NCBI RefSeq assembly: GCF_041146795.1
Contig: NC_135172.1
Location: 41,374,123 to 41,438,122 of the forward strand
Source of the DNA: Maylandia zebra
Taxonomy: Eukaryota; Chordata; Actinopteri; Cichliformes; Cichlidae
Length of the DNA: 64,000 nucleotides
Reading direction: 5' to 3'
Shown: piece after piece, positions 61,401 to 64,000 of the stretch
Position numbering within the stretch: the stretch's first letter is position 1
Layout of the letters: each line of letters starts with the position of its first letter
Notes under the pieces: model-generated
Seen by the model: the letters and a program-made list of their open reading frames with translations, nothing else
Database searches by the model: none
Told to the model about the DNA's origin: nothing
Made by a program: the position numbers and the translations under genes

Positions 61401-61845
61401 TCTTTGACTAATATTAAAATGTGTTTGATCTGAAACTTTAAGACGTCGAGAAGGGAACGACTGCTCCGCATCCATCCTGATATTTTATAACTCCAGTGCG
61501 TGCACGTGAGGGGGACCAAGCCCTCACGTGCTGTACCTGCAGGTTGACTCTCACAGAGCATCGGGGCTAAAGGTGACTGAAGGAGGGCGCGTCAGGTTGT
61601 TTGTTTGCACAGAAAAAAAGAAGAAAGAAATCGGGAAATGTCGGCAGTCTGCTCCGTGGATGTCCCACCGTGACTCAGCATTCTTTAAACGAGAGCAACA
61701 CGAACAGCTGATAACACAATAATTAACACGAACACTCGGCAGGCAGACTCACTGTGGGAGAATAAGCAGCCAGGAGGAGCTGAGGTCGTCGGAAGGTCTG
61801 CGCACCTCCTCTGCGCATGGCGACTACAAACCGGGCTGTGTTCAT
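58463..61845 (-). CDS. cisd3: Second CDGSH iron-sulfur protein 3-type gene
   Basis: Tandem paralogue of the gene at 54092-55629, same strand and same three-exon structure with phase-0 junctions. Exons: 61845-61753, 59506-59390, 58651-58463, giving 399 nt and 132 residues. The N-terminus MNTARFVVAMRRGGAQTFRR is rich in arginine and free of acidic residues, a good mitochondrial targeting signal. The iron-sulfur ligands are C62, C64, C73, H77 (CACGHSKKQPFCDGTH) and C100, C102, C111, H115 (CACKQTKNAPYCDGSH), so both clusters should form. The C-terminus (LKVIYQDVVKYLKGIFK) is unlike human CISD3. It is more diverged than its neighbour (YRVKLSAGKHY instead of FKVELVGGKRY). A [2Fe-2S] protein of the mitochondrion is the likely product; the specific role is unknown. 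Whether the pair is teleost-specific needs a tree. Confidence 0.88.
60330..61300 (+). mobile_element. Decayed Tc1-like transposon, intron 1 of second cisd3 gene
   Basis: The forward strand retains Tc1 landmarks in order: ATGCCACGATCTACAGAAAC, a degenerate transposase middle (AAACCACTGCTGACCGAAAA), CAAACACGGTGGTGGAAGTG, GGTCTGGGGATGCTCTGCTG, and near the end CTAGTCAAAGTCTGGCCATA and AAAGATTGGTGGGCC. It is interrupted by a SINE and full of indels. Confidence 0.7.
60723..61005 (-). mobile_element. tRNA-derived SINE inside the Tc1 remnant
   Basis: Minus-strand SINE. The B box GGTTCGAGCCCCG is at 60952-60964 and GTGTCCTTGGGCAAGACACT at 60911-60930; the tail region is AAAGCGCTTTGGGGTCC with AGTGCTATACAAATACAGGC. 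The 8-bp duplication CATTAGAA flanks it (60715-60722, 61006-61013). The body resembles the SINE at 32761-33035, so the two are probably one family. Confidence 0.8.
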
Positions 61846-64000
61846 GCTGCTGCGGGCCGCTTGTACTCCAGCTCCCGATGCTCCTTTAGAGGAAATCCGC
61901 GCACAGCTGGTTCACAAAACTTGAACCGACTTCAGTAAAAGTTACAATATGGCTGAAAATGCAAGCTGATTGGGCTGTAAAAGCCTCCCCGCGATGAGGA
62001 CACGCCCCCTGTCTCACCGCTCCTCCTCCTCAACTTCCTCCCACGCGCTGCATCCATCGTTATATCGCTCATAGCTGCAATAAATAATAATGTACACACC
62101 AGTCGTTAATGAATGACTGACTGCTTCATTACTCAGATATCAACCCTGAATGCGTGGAAGTCCACTAGCGCATTTTTTTAAAAGAACACACATGAATGAC
62201 TTAAACTAGTGAAGAAATCACATATGTGAAGATGACATCAAAAGCTTTTTATTTCCAAGTGAAAACGAGATTCCACATTAATGAGAGTAAATTTGTTTTT
62301 TGTTCTTTTAAAATATATACATTTCAGGGATTTTTTCTGCACTTAAATAATTTTCATTAAAAACGTGTTTTTAATGTGGGGGACATCAATCATATAACCA
62401 TAATTTATATTTTCGTTTATCTATGGGCAGAAAAAATAGAAAAAGTAAGCACGTAAGTAGTAAGCTAACACAGACTTGGATCAGTCATGTTTAGTGACCC
62501 CCCACATCCTGATGGGCTTTCCTCAACTTAAAGCAAGAAAGTCAGTATTAGTAAATATTTTATTAACGTTCACAAACCATTATGTTACATGACCCTTATG
62601 AAGTCTAAAGCTTGCCTTATTAAACAGATATAAAAAAGGTTATTCAGTATGTCAAAATGACATAATAACTTTATATAATTGTTTTCACGGTCTGATAATA
62701 GCATCATGATGATGCAGTGCTTATGTTGGTGTGTATGTGCATGTTCTCCCTATAAATATGATACGTATTATGAGATTAATAAAGGATGAATCCTCACATA
62801 GACCCAATGAAAGGGGAAACATTTTCAGACTAAGAGTAATAAATAAATAAAATAAAAAAGTTTTAAAAGCCACGCAGAGGTCACCAGACTTACTTTCCAA
62901 ACGTTGCCTGAGGTGAAAAAAAATTCAATATTTTTGAACAACGTAAACGTCATTAAATTGGAGCCTAAAATCACGTGGTGCTGATGAAACCACGCAAGGT
63001 TCGATTTCCGATCCCTTTTTATTTCTTGTTTGCTTTTCTGGTAAAACTTTACAGACTCTGTGTCCTTTCACAACGCCGACGATAAACAAACCTTCCCGTG
63101 AGGTCCGGTAGAGTCTCAGTGATGCTGGACATCACGACTGGTTCAGAAAGCAACAGCTTGGAGTCTTACTGGTTCAACAGATGACACCACATAAACCTGG
63201 GCCCTCATTTTACCACTGGTATTAATCAAATGGCCAACTGGGTGTAACCCCAAACTTCATACCAGGACTGCTGACCCCTTAAGAGTCAAACCCACATCCT
63301 TAGATCCTCATGCAGGGCCCTTCTGACTGCAAGCTTAGTCTAATTTTGCCATCAGGACTCATCGAACTGAGGACATGAGGCTCGCAGAAACCCTAAAATC
63401 CTTTAAAGCACGTCTTGAAAGTCATTTTAATTGTCTTCCCATTTTAACATGAATAAATCAGTTCATTTCTAATAAACCTCCAAAAAAGGTGAACTTTTCA
63501 TAAGCTTTACAGCACGTAAGATAGAAAGCATTTTTCTTCACTTTCTGTATTTCTCATAGTGGTGTAAAGTCAATGTGTTCACTTTACCTGAAGTCGATTC
63601 CTTTACGGTGAGTAAAATACACCCACAGTTAAATCACTCGACATCCAAGAGAAAATGTCAAAGAACTCAGTAAAATACATTTATTGACAAAAAAAAGTTG
63701 TCTTAATCTGTCCTTTTAATTTTACACACAAAAATATCAAAATACTTTACAGGGATTTTAATCTGAATATCGTCAAATTTGCTTCAATCGATTCTCTCAA
63801 ACAAATACACTGTACAATGACAACGTGCTTGTCCTTTTAAATTCAGTGCTCATTTCATTTCCTTTTTTTTTCTCTTCAGGGAACAATGCATTTAAAATTA
63901 TGCATAGCTATTACTTGGTATTTAGCGATACATTTGAGAGACATCACTGCATTTCATGCAATTCATATCCCGATAGTTAACTTTGCCGTCCATCAGACGT
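61846..64000. other. Right flank of the window
   Basis: The first about 200 bases hold the promoter of the second cisd3-type gene. The remainder is AT-rich with no supported exon. TTTATTG at 63679-63685 could be a minus-strand poly(A) signal of a gene beginning beyond the window. Confidence 0.4.

Overview
This window is vertebrate nuclear DNA from a ray-finned (teleost, most likely percomorph and possibly cichlid-like) fish. The evidence is GT-AG spliced genes with vertebrate orthologues, AT-rich introns, CpG-rich promoters, and a typical fish repeat load: Tc1-like transposons, hAT elements and hAT-type MITEs, an L1-type LINE, an L2/CR1-type LINE fragment, a Penelope-like GIY-YIG remnant, and tRNA-derived SINEs with LINE-like tails. 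Species and chromosome cannot be fixed from sequence alone. I see no prokaryotic feature, CRISPR array or tRNA/rRNA gene.

Layout: sp6 (single coding exon, + strand, 2257-3177); a 6.6 kb repeat-bearing gap; cwc25 (+, nine coding exons, 9792-13227); psmb3 (+, six coding exons, 15864-19464); pip4k2b (-, ten coding exons, 35678 down to 21849); a 5 kb intergenic stretch ending in a CpG island; pcgf2 (+, eight coding exons, 40697-51345); then two tandem cisd3-type genes on the - strand (55629-54092 and 61845-58463). All seven gene models were assembled by hand: splice phases close, and the products are full length or nearly so against the human proteins I remember.

Roles: Sp6 is a DNA-binding Sp/KLF factor; Cwc25 is a spliceosome step-1 factor; Psmb3 is the non-catalytic beta3 subunit of the 20S proteasome; Pip4k2b converts PI5P to PI(4,5)P2 and keeps the GTP-sensing TRNVF motif; Pcgf2 is a PRC1 RING partner; the Cisd3 proteins are predicted mitochondrial proteins with two CDGSH [2Fe-2S] sites each. 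They do not form one pathway. What links them is conserved synteny with human 17q12 (CWC25, PIP4K2B, PSMB3, PCGF2, CISD3), with psmb3-pip4k2b apparently inverted relative to human, sp6 joined at one end, and cisd3 duplicated.

The most striking non-genic structure is nested transposition. In pip4k2b intron 1 an L1-type LINE with a 13-bp target duplication holds a 1200-bp hAT element and a SINE. In pcgf2 intron 7 a second copy of the same hAT sits in a Tc1-like element and is itself interrupted by an L2/CR1-type fragment. The second hAT copy carries a perfect 17-bp hairpin at a deletion junction. I found no convincing unknown multi-gene system.
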